From: Bacteroidales bacterium GP2
GTDB lineage: Bacteria; Bacteroidota; Bacteroidia; Bacteroidales; Muribaculaceae
DNA length: 10,345 bases
Assembly: GCA_001701115.1 (NCBI GenBank)
Contig: DAAJ01000020.1
Location: forward strand, 1 to 10,345
Direction of reading: 5' to 3'
Shown: positions 1 through 5,199 of the stretch, one piece after another
Numbering within the stretch: the first letter of the stretch is position 1
How the letters are laid out: the number at the start of each line of letters is the position of its first letter
The notes under the pieces: model-generated
What the model was told of the DNA's origin: nothing
Databases searched by the model: none
What the model saw: the letters and a program-made list of their open reading frames with translations, nothing else
Position numbers and translations under genes: made by a program

Positions 1-1
1 G

Positions 2-607
2 CGGCTGCTGCCGTGCGTGATTGAAGCGGGAATCGTTGCCGCCGCAACAATTTTCTGCACCGATTTCGCCGCAGAGCAATCCAAGACCCAAATCCAGGAG
101 TGGATTGCAACCCCGGAACTTATGCTCGATGTCGCAGTGCTGCTGACGGTGGATGTGGCACTGCAGATAGCTTTCTGCATGAGTTCCGCCACAGGAGGAG
201 AGTCACTCAAAGAGCGGATATTGCGCGGCATACTGCTTTACGTCCCGGGAGTGCTTATATTTCCGGTGATGTTTTCATGCCTTGTAGAACTGATATTTGA
301 ATTTTCCGGAACCGACTTCTTCACAGTGTCATATTCACTCGGAGCGGCAATATTCATCGGCTTTCCGGCATTTGCCGCCGGAATGAAATACCTGATGCCG
401 GAAAAACCTGTGCGCCTTGAACTTATTTTCTATACGAATTGCATAATCGCAATGCTCGGAGTGATAACCACCGTGAACGGGCGCACAGCCGCAACCGGCT
501 CAAACGAAATAAACTTTCCGGCACTCGCCGCTATTGCCGTGCTATGCGTTGCCGGAGCTTTGGCGGGGTCAATATTGTATAATCGTAAAAACAGAATAAA
601 ACTATGA
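2..607 (+). CDS. hmuT: HmuT-like integral membrane protein of a heme-utilisation operon, 5' end cut by window edge
   Basis: The reading frame is open to the first base of the window (codons for R-L-L-P-C precede the GTG at 17), so the true start probably lies upstream and about 200 C-terminal residues are visible. The protein is strongly hydrophobic. Membrane segments are evident in the translation starting at the GTG: about residues 33-53, 71-95, 101-122, 137-152 and 168-189. It ends in a basic tail (NRKNRIKL). No catalytic motif is seen. The assignment rests on context: it is followed with an ATGA overlap by an ExbB/TolQ-type channel and then a DUF2149-type protein, the order of hmuT-hmuU-hmuV in the Porphyromonas gingivalis hmuYRSTUV operon, where hmuR is the TonB-dependent receptor and hmuS the CobN-like protein. 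A membrane role in heme or metal acquisition is inferred. It could be another polytopic protein of a related CobN-linked locus. The family call is moderate, the membrane nature firm. Confidence 0.62.
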   Translation, partial: RLLPCVIEAGIVAAATIFCTDFAAEQSKTQIQEWIATPELMLDVAVLLTVDVALQIAFCMSSATGGESLKERILRGILLYVPGVLIFPVMFSCLVELIFEFSGTDFFTVSYSLGAAIFIGFPAFAAGMKYLMPEKPVRLELIFYTNCIIAMLGVITTVNGRTAATGSNEINFPALAAIAVLCVAGALAGSILYNRKNRIKL

Positions 608-1200
608 ACGTAATTTCAAACATCCTTTACTGGATCTCCACAGGATTGCTTGTGCCTGTGATAGTGCTGCTGATTTATTTCTTTGCACGTGCCTTGATTT
701 TAATCGGTGCTTTCTTCGGGCAATACATGAACGAGCGCAAAACTTCCGCCACAGTAGAAGAGAAGATTAAAAACTGCGCTCCGGAAGATATTGCAGCCAA
801 CATCGAGGGGCTTTCCGGTAAAAACGGGTCGCTGATTGTGAAATACCTTAAGGAGGTGGCGGATGCACGCGGAAATGATGCACGGATGGAGCTGCTTGTG
901 AGCGAATATGAGCTTGAAGCGGAGAAAAACGTTGCAAGTTCAAAAATACTCACCAAAATGGGTCCTATTTTAGGGCTTATGGGCACGCTCATACCGATGG
1001 GACCGGCGTTGGTAGGTCTTGCAACCGGTGACATAGCTTCAATGGCATACAATATGCAGGTAGCCTTTGCAACAACGGTTGTGGGGCTGGTTGTCAGCGC
1101 GATAGGATTCGTTACCCAGCAGGCTCGTGAGCGTTGGGCAATGCGCAACCTAACAATCCTGGACTATGTTGCACAGACATTTAACCAGCAGAAGAGATGA
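604..1200 (+). CDS. hmuU: MotA/TolQ/ExbB-family proton channel subunit (HmuU-like)
   Basis: This 198-residue inner-membrane protein resembles the proton-channel subunit that powers outer-membrane transport. It has a first membrane helix at about residues 12-37, a charged cytoplasmic stretch (about 42-115), and two further helices at about 117-140 and 150-172. The last two carry the family signature: the glycine- and proline-rich segment KMGPILGLMGTLIPMGPAL (118-136) and AFATTVVGLVVSAIG (154-168), where the paired threonines T157/T158 correspond to the conserved polar position of ExbB/TolQ/MotA. The length is close to that of TolQ and ExbB. The start ATG overlaps the upstream stop as ATGA, and the stop overlaps the next start in the same way, so the three genes are translationally coupled. 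In the P. gingivalis hmu operon the equivalent gene is hmuU. A role in energising heme uptake is inferred. The fold family is certain, the substrate less so. Confidence 0.85.
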   Translation: MNVISNILYWISTGLLVPVIVLLIYFFARALILIGAFFGQYMNERKTSATVEEKIKNCAPEDIAANIEGLSGKNGSLIVKYLKEVADARGNDARMELLVSEYELEAEKNVASSKILTKMGPILGLMGTLIPMGPALVGLATGDIASMAYNMQVAFATTVVGLVVSAIGFVTQQARERWAMRNLTILDYVAQTFNQQKR

Positions 1201-1526
1201 GACGGCGAAGGGCGATATTGCGGCGCGGGGAGGATAGCGATCCGATGAGCGTTGTGAGCAACCTTTTTGATGTTGCGATGGTTTTTGCGGTGGCGCTGAT
1301 GGTGGCGCTTGTGAGCCGCTTCAATATGACTGAGATTTTCTCACAGGAGGATTTCACAATGGTGAAGAATCCGGGAAAGGAAAATATGGAGATTATAACC
1401 AAGGAGGGCGACAAGATAAACCGCTACACTCCCTCGGATGACCAGAACCAGAACGGCAACAAGGGTAAGCGTGTGGGCATAGCATACGAGCTTGAAAACG
1501 GTGACATTATTTATGTTCCGGAATAG
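1197..1526 (+). CDS. hmuV: DUF2149-type small membrane protein, ExbD-like partner (HmuV-like)
   Basis: This 109-residue protein has a very basic N-terminus (MRRRRAILRR), a short acidic linker ending in DP (15-16), one membrane helix (about 22-41, LFDVAMVFAVALMVALV) and a soluble C-terminal domain rich in polar and charged residues. The LFDVAMVF segment, with D25 at the start of the helix, recalls the Asp-containing helix of ExbD/TolR. The arrangement fits DUF2149, a family found next to MotA/TolQ/ExbB and CobN-like genes in Bacteroidetes and methanogens. A second in-frame ATG lies at 1245, but the first start keeps the conserved basic and acidic N-terminal part and overlaps the previous stop by ATGA, so it is preferred. 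It is the last gene before a strong terminator. A role as stator or linker subunit of an hmu proton motor is inferred from the pairing and the helix; no mechanism is shown by the sequence. Confidence 0.78.
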   Translation: MRRRRAILRRGEDSDPMSVVSNLFDVAMVFAVALMVALVSRFNMTEIFSQEDFTMVKNPGKENMEIITKEGDKINRYTPSDDQNQNGNKGKRVGIAYELENGDIIYVPE

Positions 1527-1609
1527 AGGAGAGAGGAAATCCTGTCTCCTGTGACGCGCTGACAAGTACCTGATGAAAAGATAATAGTGGCTTCGGCGAG
1601 GACGGATAA

Positions 1610-1641
1610 AAAAAATACAGGCGTGCACGCCTGTATTTTTT
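1610..1641. terminator. Bidirectional intrinsic terminator between hmuV and rubredoxin
   Basis: This is a perfect inverted repeat with a G/C-rich upper stem centred on 1625/1626 (GGCGTGCACGCC) and an A/T-rich lower stem. Six T residues follow on the plus strand, and eight U residues follow on the minus strand (complement of the A run at 1608-1615). It sits 84 bp after the hmuV stop and 19 bp after the rubredoxin stop, so it can end both convergent transcripts. Confidence 0.9.
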
Positions 1642-1659
1642 ATATTTTGACAGTATGGG

Positions 1660-1827
1660 TCAGTCAACTTTGGCAAACTGGTCTTTGCCAACTCCGCAGA
1701 GGGGACATACCCAATCCTCAGGGAGGTCTTCAAATGATGTTCCGGGTTCAATTCCGTTTTCGGGGTCACCAACTTCGGGATCATAAATCCAGTCACAAAC
1801 TTCGCAAACGTATTTTTCTTTACTCAT
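1660..1827 (-). CDS. Rubredoxin
   Basis: This small gene of 55 codons plus stop encodes a protein beginning MSKEKYVCEVCDWIYDPEVG and ending in AKVD. It has the full rubredoxin signature: C-x-x-C at residues 8 and 11 followed by D-W-I-Y-D-P, then the loop PEDWVCPLCGVGK with cysteines at 41 and 44. These four cysteines bind a single iron ion. The aromatic core residues (Y6, W13, Y15, F32, W39, F51) are all in place, and the length is normal for a one-domain rubredoxin. Rubredoxins are small cytoplasmic electron carriers that in anaerobes commonly serve rubrerythrin, superoxide reductase or flavodiiron proteins; no such partner lies in the window. Upstream there is an A/T-rich leader without a clear Shine-Dalgarno site. 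No convincing TAnnTTTG promoter was found in the 75 bp before it, so it may be read with the lipoprotein gene upstream. The identification is near certain. Confidence 0.97.
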   Translation of the reverse strand: MSKEKYVCEVCDWIYDPEVGDPENGIEPGTSFEDLPEDWVCPLCGVGKDQFAKVD

Positions 1828-1902
1828 AGCTTATTGATTTTAATTTGATTTGTTTTCTGGTTTTATAACACCGTGGAGCAAAGAGTTGTTCGCCGGGATT
1901 TA

Positions 1903-2757
1903 TTATTTGCTTTCTATAATGATGAAACCGTAAGTCATATTCTTAGGTTCTACAGTCACATTCTCCCAAGTGCCTGATTCAACCGTATTCACCACCAGCA
2001 CAGGTCTGTTATAGGAATCAGAGGAGAGGGTGCCGGGAACATTGGGAATGGAGATTTTCAGGATATTGCTTCCCAAACCCGCCTGGCTCCAGTAAATCCT
2101 GTCAACGTCGGATTTCAAGGTGGAGTTGGTTGAATATGATTTTGCTGATGCGGTCATTGTAATGTCGAGTTTGTCAGCAGTGCCACTTTGAGGGGTCCAA
2201 TAGAGTTCGGACGCAGGCACAGGTATGTATGAGCCAGCATCAGACTCAACCTGGAAAGAGCGGGAATATTCCTCGCCGGATGTTGATTTAGCCTTGACTT
2301 CAACATCAACCGTGACATCACAGGCAAAATCGGGAGTTTCTGAAAAGATAATGCGCTGGATATTGTCTGCTATTATAATCTGTGCGTCACGGCTGTTTTT
2401 CTGGATAAGCTCTCCCCATACCGCAATATTGACACGCCCTTTAGGCAAACGGTTAAGGGGCAATTTAAACTCCAGCTCATCTCCGGCAAAAGGTTTCTGC
2501 ATATACATAACTCCCTCCACCATGAGATTGATATTGCGTAGCACAACACCTTTTGGTGCGGACATATCGACATTTGAAACCTTGACGGTAATTTCTTCGG
2601 TAGGATTGAGCCACATAACGGTGGGTGTGGCAGTGACCTCGGATGTGATTTTGACTTTTGAGGTGTCGATAGGCGAAAGTTCAGGACTGTCATGGTCCTG
2701 GCAGCCCGCAAAGAGCAGGCTTGCAGCCAATGCTAAAGGAAAGATGATTTTTTTCAT
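1903..2757 (-). CDS. Putative surface lipoprotein, function unknown
   Basis: The 284-residue product starts with a classic lipoprotein signal: MKKI, a hydrophobic stretch, and the lipobox LFAGC with the acylated cysteine at 19. The residues after it (QDHDSPE) are acidic. In Bacteroidetes an acidic tract directly after the cysteine is associated with export to the outer face of the outer membrane, so surface exposure is plausible. The mature part is rich in alternating hydrophobic and polar residues, Ser, Thr and Val, suggesting an all-beta protein, perhaps two beta-sandwich domains at about 40-140 and 145-284. Only one further cysteine (146) is present and no catalytic motif is recognised. 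Neighbours are a rubredoxin gene 75 bp downstream and the terminator of a structured RNA 36 bp upstream, neither of which suggests a function. A binding or adhesive role is possible but unsupported. That it is a real lipoprotein gene is secure; the role is unknown. Confidence 0.85.
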   Translation of the reverse strand: MKKIIFPLALAASLLFAGCQDHDSPELSPIDTSKVKITSEVTATPTVMWLNPTEEITVKVSNVDMSAPKGVVLRNINLMVEGVMYMQKPFAGDELEFKLPLNRLPKGRVNIAVWGELIQKNSRDAQIIIADNIQRIIFSETPDFACDVTVDVEVKAKSTSGEEYSRSFQVESDAGSYIPVPASELYWTPQSGTADKLDITMTASAKSYSTNSTLKSDVDRIYWSQAGLGSNILKISIPNVPGTLSSDSYNRPVLVVNTVESGTWENVTVEPKNMTYGFIIIESK

Positions 2758-2793
2758 TGCACAAACAATCCGCTGTCAGCCCAAAGGCGGTGT

Positions 2794-2827
2794 AAAATTA
2801 AAAGACGTGAGCCAACTATGCCACGTC
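2794..2827 (-). terminator. Intrinsic terminator of the structured RNA
   Basis: On the minus strand GACGTG (2827-2822) pairs with CACGTC (2809-2804), extendable by two G/C pairs with a one-base bulge. The tract TTTTAATTTT follows directly (2803-2794). No U tract follows on the plus strand, which fixes the RNA's orientation. The lipoprotein start codon lies 36 bp further on. Confidence 0.75.
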
Positions 2828-2970
2828 GTGATTGCAGGTCGTAGGAAACCATTTGGACAGATGTAACAATAGTGACCCACGCTATGAGCGTGAGAACTCC
2901 TATGCTAATCCTTGTCCCTGATGAATTTCCTACGTTCACAATCACAAGATTGAGCATAACGCCTCTTTTT
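2794..2970 (-). ncRNA. Structured non-coding RNA, 6S RNA-like candidate
   Basis: Read on the minus strand, this segment folds into one long interrupted rod. From outside inwards the pairs are 2945-2939 with 2834-2828 (7 bp, GTGATTG/CAATCAC), then, after a small internal loop, 2934-2926 with 2848-2840 (9 bp, CGTAGGAAA/TTTCCTACG). Next come 2917-2913 with 2859-2855 (GGACA/TGTCC), then an internal loop of roughly 8 to 10 bases per side, 2903-2900 with 2872-2869, and an apical hairpin 2894-2887 with 2883-2876. An intrinsic terminator closes the RNA, and promoter elements lie upstream on the same strand. Length (about 175-210 nt depending on start), rod shape with an internal bubble, own promoter and own terminator are what is expected of 6S RNA, the regulator that mimics an open promoter and binds RNA polymerase. 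The 5' end is uncertain. The alternative is a cis-acting leader for the lipoprotein gene downstream. The RNA itself is well supported, the 6S label only moderately. Confidence 0.62.
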
Positions 2971-2972
2971 AT

Positions 2973-3002
2973 CAAATATGTCGCGGACCGGCAGCAGCCA
3001 AT
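2973..3002 (-). promoter_or_regulatory. Candidate proximal promoter of the structured RNA
   Basis: On the minus strand CATATTTG (2980-2973) matches the Bacteroidetes -7 box TAnnTTTG at all but the first base. ATTG (3002-2999) lies 18 bases before it in the -33 position. It would start an RNA near 2967, close to the base of the folded rod. It is weaker than the distal candidate. Confidence 0.4.
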
Positions 3003-3009
3003 CCGTTTG

Positions 3010-3039
3010 CAAAGTTAAGAATTATACCCGTAAAACAAA
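3010..3039 (-). promoter_or_regulatory. Candidate distal promoter of the structured RNA
   Basis: On the minus strand TTTG (3039-3036) is followed after 18 bases by TAACTTTG (3017-3010), an exact match to the TTTG / TAnnTTTG pattern of the Bacteroidetes primary sigma factor. It would start transcription around 3002-3004, giving an RNA of about 210 nt, or a precursor to be trimmed. Confidence 0.6.
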
Positions 3040-3112
3040 TTTTACTGCGTGCAAAATCGCTTGCGCGGCATATTGATGACGCATATTGGGCGGGAATAAT
3101 ATGGGACAAAAG

Positions 3113-3143
3113 TTTGCAATGCGGGGAGGATGTATTAATTTTG
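3113..3143 (+). promoter_or_regulatory. Promoter of pyrBI and the flavin reductase gene
   Basis: TTTG (3113-3116), a 19-base spacer and TAATTTTG (3136-3143) form an exact Bacteroidetes housekeeping promoter. It lies 27 bp before the pyrB start codon, so the leader is only about 20 nt. There is no room for a pyrimidine attenuator of the Escherichia coli pyrBI type, and no hairpin is seen between promoter and gene. Confidence 0.8.
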
Positions 3144-3170
3144 CGTGTATAACCAACATTATCCGGTGAC

Positions 3171-4094
3171 ATGAACAGCAAAAGTCTTGTATCCATCGAT
3201 GACATCAGCCGTGATGAAATCCTGGAACTCATTGAGAAAGCGAAATATTTCGAGGAGAATCCCAACCTTAAAGTGCTTGACGGCAAGGTGGTTGCAACCC
3301 TCTTTTTTGAACCGTCAACACGCACGCGCCTCAGCTTTGAAACTGCAGTAAACCGCCTTGGAGGCCGCGTTATCGGTTTCAGCGACGCAAACACCTCAAG
3401 CTCTGCCAAAGGGGAAACCCTTAAGGACACAATAAAAATGGTGAGTAATTATGCCGACCTGATCGTGATGCGCCATCATCTCGAAGGCGCGGCAAGATAT
3501 GCCACCGAGGTTACCGAAGTGCCTGTCATCAATGCAGGCGACGGTTCCAACCAGCATCCTTCGCAGACAATGCTTGACCTTTACTCCATCAGCAAGACGC
3601 AGGGCAAGCTAAATGACCTTACCATAACAATGGTTGGCGACCTGAAATACGGCAGGACAGTGCACAGCCTGCTCATGGCAATGCGCTATTTCAACCCGAC
3701 ATTCAACTTTGTTGCATGCGACGAGCTCCAGATGCCAGCGGAATACAAGGATTTCTGCGACAAGCATGGAATAAAGTACAAAGAGCACACCGATTTTTCA
3801 CCGGAGGTAATCAACAGCAGCGACATTCTGTACATGACCAGAGTGCAGAGGGAGCGTTTCACCGACATCATGGAGTACGAGAAGGTCAAGAACCTATACA
3901 CCTTGCGCAATTCAATGCTTGCCGACGCAAAGGAGAACCTGAGGGTGCTTCATCCCCTGCCCCGCATCAACGAGATAGACCAGGATGTGGACGACAATCC
4001 CAAAGCATACTACTTCGACCAGGCACGCAACGGACTCTTCGCGCGCCAGGCAATAATCTGCCGCGCCCTCGGCATCGACCCTGAAAAGAATTAA
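3171..4094 (+). CDS. pyrB: Aspartate carbamoyltransferase catalytic subunit
   Basis: PyrB condenses carbamoyl phosphate with L-aspartate to N-carbamoyl-aspartate, the committed step of pyrimidine synthesis in the cytoplasm. The 307-residue length is typical. The carbamoyl phosphate loop STRTR is at 49-53, the flexible SSSAK loop with its catalytic-site lysine ends at K80, and R101, H129 and Q132 (in NQHPSQ) complete that site. The aspartate side is represented by R162 (GRTVHS), R224 and Q226 (TRVQRER) and the HPLPR motif at 261-265. All match the E. coli enzyme, so the protein should be active. Start choice: the ATG lies 27 bp after a perfect promoter, and the N-terminus (MNSKSLVSIDDIS) is the usual one; there is no clear Shine-Dalgarno site, as is common in this phylum. 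It is followed after 10 bp by pyrI, so the product most likely forms the allosteric PyrB6-PyrI6 enzyme. Confidence 0.98.
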   Translation: MNSKSLVSIDDISRDEILELIEKAKYFEENPNLKVLDGKVVATLFFEPSTRTRLSFETAVNRLGGRVIGFSDANTSSSAKGETLKDTIKMVSNYADLIVMRHHLEGAARYATEVTEVPVINAGDGSNQHPSQTMLDLYSISKTQGKLNDLTITMVGDLKYGRTVHSLLMAMRYFNPTFNFVACDELQMPAEYKDFCDKHGIKYKEHTDFSPEVINSSDILYMTRVQRERFTDIMEYEKVKNLYTLRNSMLADAKENLRVLHPLPRINEIDQDVDDNPKAYYFDQARNGLFARQAIICRALGIDPEKN

Positions 4095-4104
4095 TCCCGG
4101 AACC

Positions 4105-4566
4105 ATGAGCAAAGACAAGAAAGAACTCGCAGTTGCCGCCCTTGAAAACGGCACAGTGATAGACCATATTCCCAGCAAAGTGCTTTTTAAGGTAGTCAAA
4201 CTTCTGGGACTTGAAAATGTTGACACCCACCTTACCATAGGCAACAACCTGCCGAGCAAACGCATGGGCTCAAAAGGCATCATCAAGATTGCGGACGTGA
4301 CAATTCCTGAGGCTGTGCTGAACCGCATAGCCATCATCGCCCCCGGAGCGAAAGTCAACATCATCCGCGATTTCGAGGTTGTTGAAAAGCGTGCGGTTGA
4401 GCTTGCGGACATCATAATCGGAGTTGTGCGCTGTTCAAATCCGAAGTGCATCACCAACAATGAGCCGATGCGCACGCGCTTTGAGCTCGTTGACCGCGAC
4501 AATGCGACCATCCGCTGCCACTATTGCGGCAAAACTGTGAACAGCGCGGACGCACAGATATGCTGA
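4105..4566 (+). CDS. pyrI: Aspartate carbamoyltransferase regulatory subunit
   Basis: PyrI is the non-catalytic chain that binds nucleotide effectors and transmits CTP feedback inhibition to PyrB. The 153-residue protein has an N-terminal allosteric domain (about 1-98; KELAVAALENGTVIDHIP is the typical opening) and a C-terminal zinc domain. The four zinc-binding cysteines are visible as C-x4-C at 110 and 115 and C-x2-C at 138 and 141. The length matches the E. coli chain. The gene starts 10 bp after pyrB, and its last codons overlap the start of the flavin reductase-like gene, so all three are probably co-transcribed. Nothing in the chain looks degraded, and the identification is secure. Confidence 0.98.
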   Translation: MSKDKKELAVAALENGTVIDHIPSKVLFKVVKLLGLENVDTHLTIGNNLPSKRMGSKGIIKIADVTIPEAVLNRIAIIAPGAKVNIIRDFEVVEKRAVELADIIIGVVRCSNPKCITNNEPMRTRFELVDRDNATIRCHYCGKTVNSADAQIC

Positions 4567-5132
4567 ACGGACGCGAGATATGGAAGCCGGGCACAATGGT
4601 GTACCCGGTTCCCGCTGTTCTTGTCAGCTGCGGCGACAGGAACGCCTCCAACCTAATCACAGTGGCATGGACCGGGACAATCTGCACCGACCCGGCAATG
4701 CTTTACATTTCAGTGCGCCCGGAGCGCCACTCCTATAATATAATAAAGGAGTGCATGGAGTTTACGGTAAACCTTACGACAGAGGCTATGGCAAAAGCCG
4801 TTGACTGGTGCGGAGTGAGGAGCGGCAGGGATTACGACAAATGGGCGGAAACAGGATTGACCCCGAAGCCCGGAGTGAAAGTCGCCTGCCCGTATGTTGA
4901 GGAATCGCCTCTGAGCATCGAGTGCCGCGTGCGTGAGATACTGCACCTCGGCAGCCATGACATGTTTATCGGCGAAGTGCTTGACGTGCTTGCCAAGAGC
5001 GAGCTCATCGACCCCGGGACAGGGGCATTTGACCTCGGCGCCGCCGGGCTTATGAACTACTCCCACGGACACTACTACAGCCAGGGCGCGGAGATAGGGA
5101 GGTTTGGCTGGAGCGTCAAGAAAAAGGGCTGA
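4560..5132 (+). CDS. Flavin reductase-like, FMN-binding split-barrel protein (flavoredoxin type)
   Basis: The 190-residue protein belongs to the flavin reductase-like family, which binds FMN in a split beta-barrel and transfers electrons from NAD(P)H or a redox partner. Typical elements appear in order: the opening KPGTMVYPVPAVLVSC (9-24), NLITVAWTG (31-39), the flavin-contact segment SVRPERHSYNII (51-62), FTVNL (68-72) and the C-terminal core GSHDMFIGEV (131-140). The ATG at 4560 overlaps the pyrI stop (ATGCTGA) and gives the normal N-terminus. An in-frame TTG at 4524 would add twelve residues that do not look like the family and overlap pyrI coding, so it is rejected. Its place directly behind pyrBI suggests co-transcription, but no link to pyrimidine synthesis is evident. 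The true electron donor and acceptor are unknown. Confident on family, not on substrate. Confidence 0.9.
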   Translation: MLNGREIWKPGTMVYPVPAVLVSCGDRNASNLITVAWTGTICTDPAMLYISVRPERHSYNIIKECMEFTVNLTTEAMAKAVDWCGVRSGRDYDKWAETGLTPKPGVKVACPYVEESPLSIECRVREILHLGSHDMFIGEVLDVLAKSELIDPGTGAFDLGAAGLMNYSHGHYYSQGAEIGRFGWSVKKKG

Positions 5133-5135
5133 GCG

Positions 5136-5166
5136 GCTGTATTGTCATAATTTTTGATTAATTTTG
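5136..5166 (+). promoter_or_regulatory. Probable promoter of glyA and the genes behind it
   Basis: TAATTTTG (5159-5166) is an exact match to the Bacteroidetes -7 box and lies 33 bp before the glyA ATG. The -33 element at the expected distance (5136-5139, GCTG) matches TTTG poorly, so strength is uncertain. The same -7 octamer occurs before pyrB. Confidence 0.6.
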
Positions 5167-5199
5167 CGCCTTGAAACAATCATTTAACCCCGCAGAAAA

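Noticed and set aside
1341..1829. Longer open frames on both strands across the hmuV end and the rubredoxin gene
   Set aside because: They cross a perfect intrinsic terminator and overlap better-supported genes (hmuV and rubredoxin); no domain is recognisable.
2225..2866. Plus-strand open frame of 213 codons
   Set aside because: It is antisense to the lipoprotein gene, which has a textbook signal peptide and lipobox, and it crosses the RNA terminator. Its peptide composition is that of a shadow frame.
2754..2975. Minus-strand open frame of 73 codons ahead of the lipoprotein gene
   Set aside because: It runs through the stems and the terminator of the structured RNA. The predicted peptide has no recognisable domain, and the frame overlaps the lipoprotein start without a plausible start context. 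Its hydrophobic patch (about residues 25-45) lies within the RNA stems.
3030..3045. Small hairpin gtaaaa-caaa-ttttac and, nearby, the octamer gcatattg repeated at 3068 and 3081
   Set aside because: The hairpin stem is six A/T-rich pairs around the -33 box of the distal RNA promoter. The octamer occurs only twice. Both are likely chance in A/T-rich intergenic DNA, though an operator cannot be excluded.
3144..3170. Possible pyrimidine attenuator or leader peptide before pyrB
   Set aside because: The leader after the promoter is about 20 nt, too short for a hairpin plus U tract or a leader peptide.
4524..4559. Upstream TTG start for the flavin reductase-like gene
   Set aside because: The extra residues are read out of frame from pyrI coding sequence and do not resemble the family's N-terminus; the ATG at 4560 gives a normal start.
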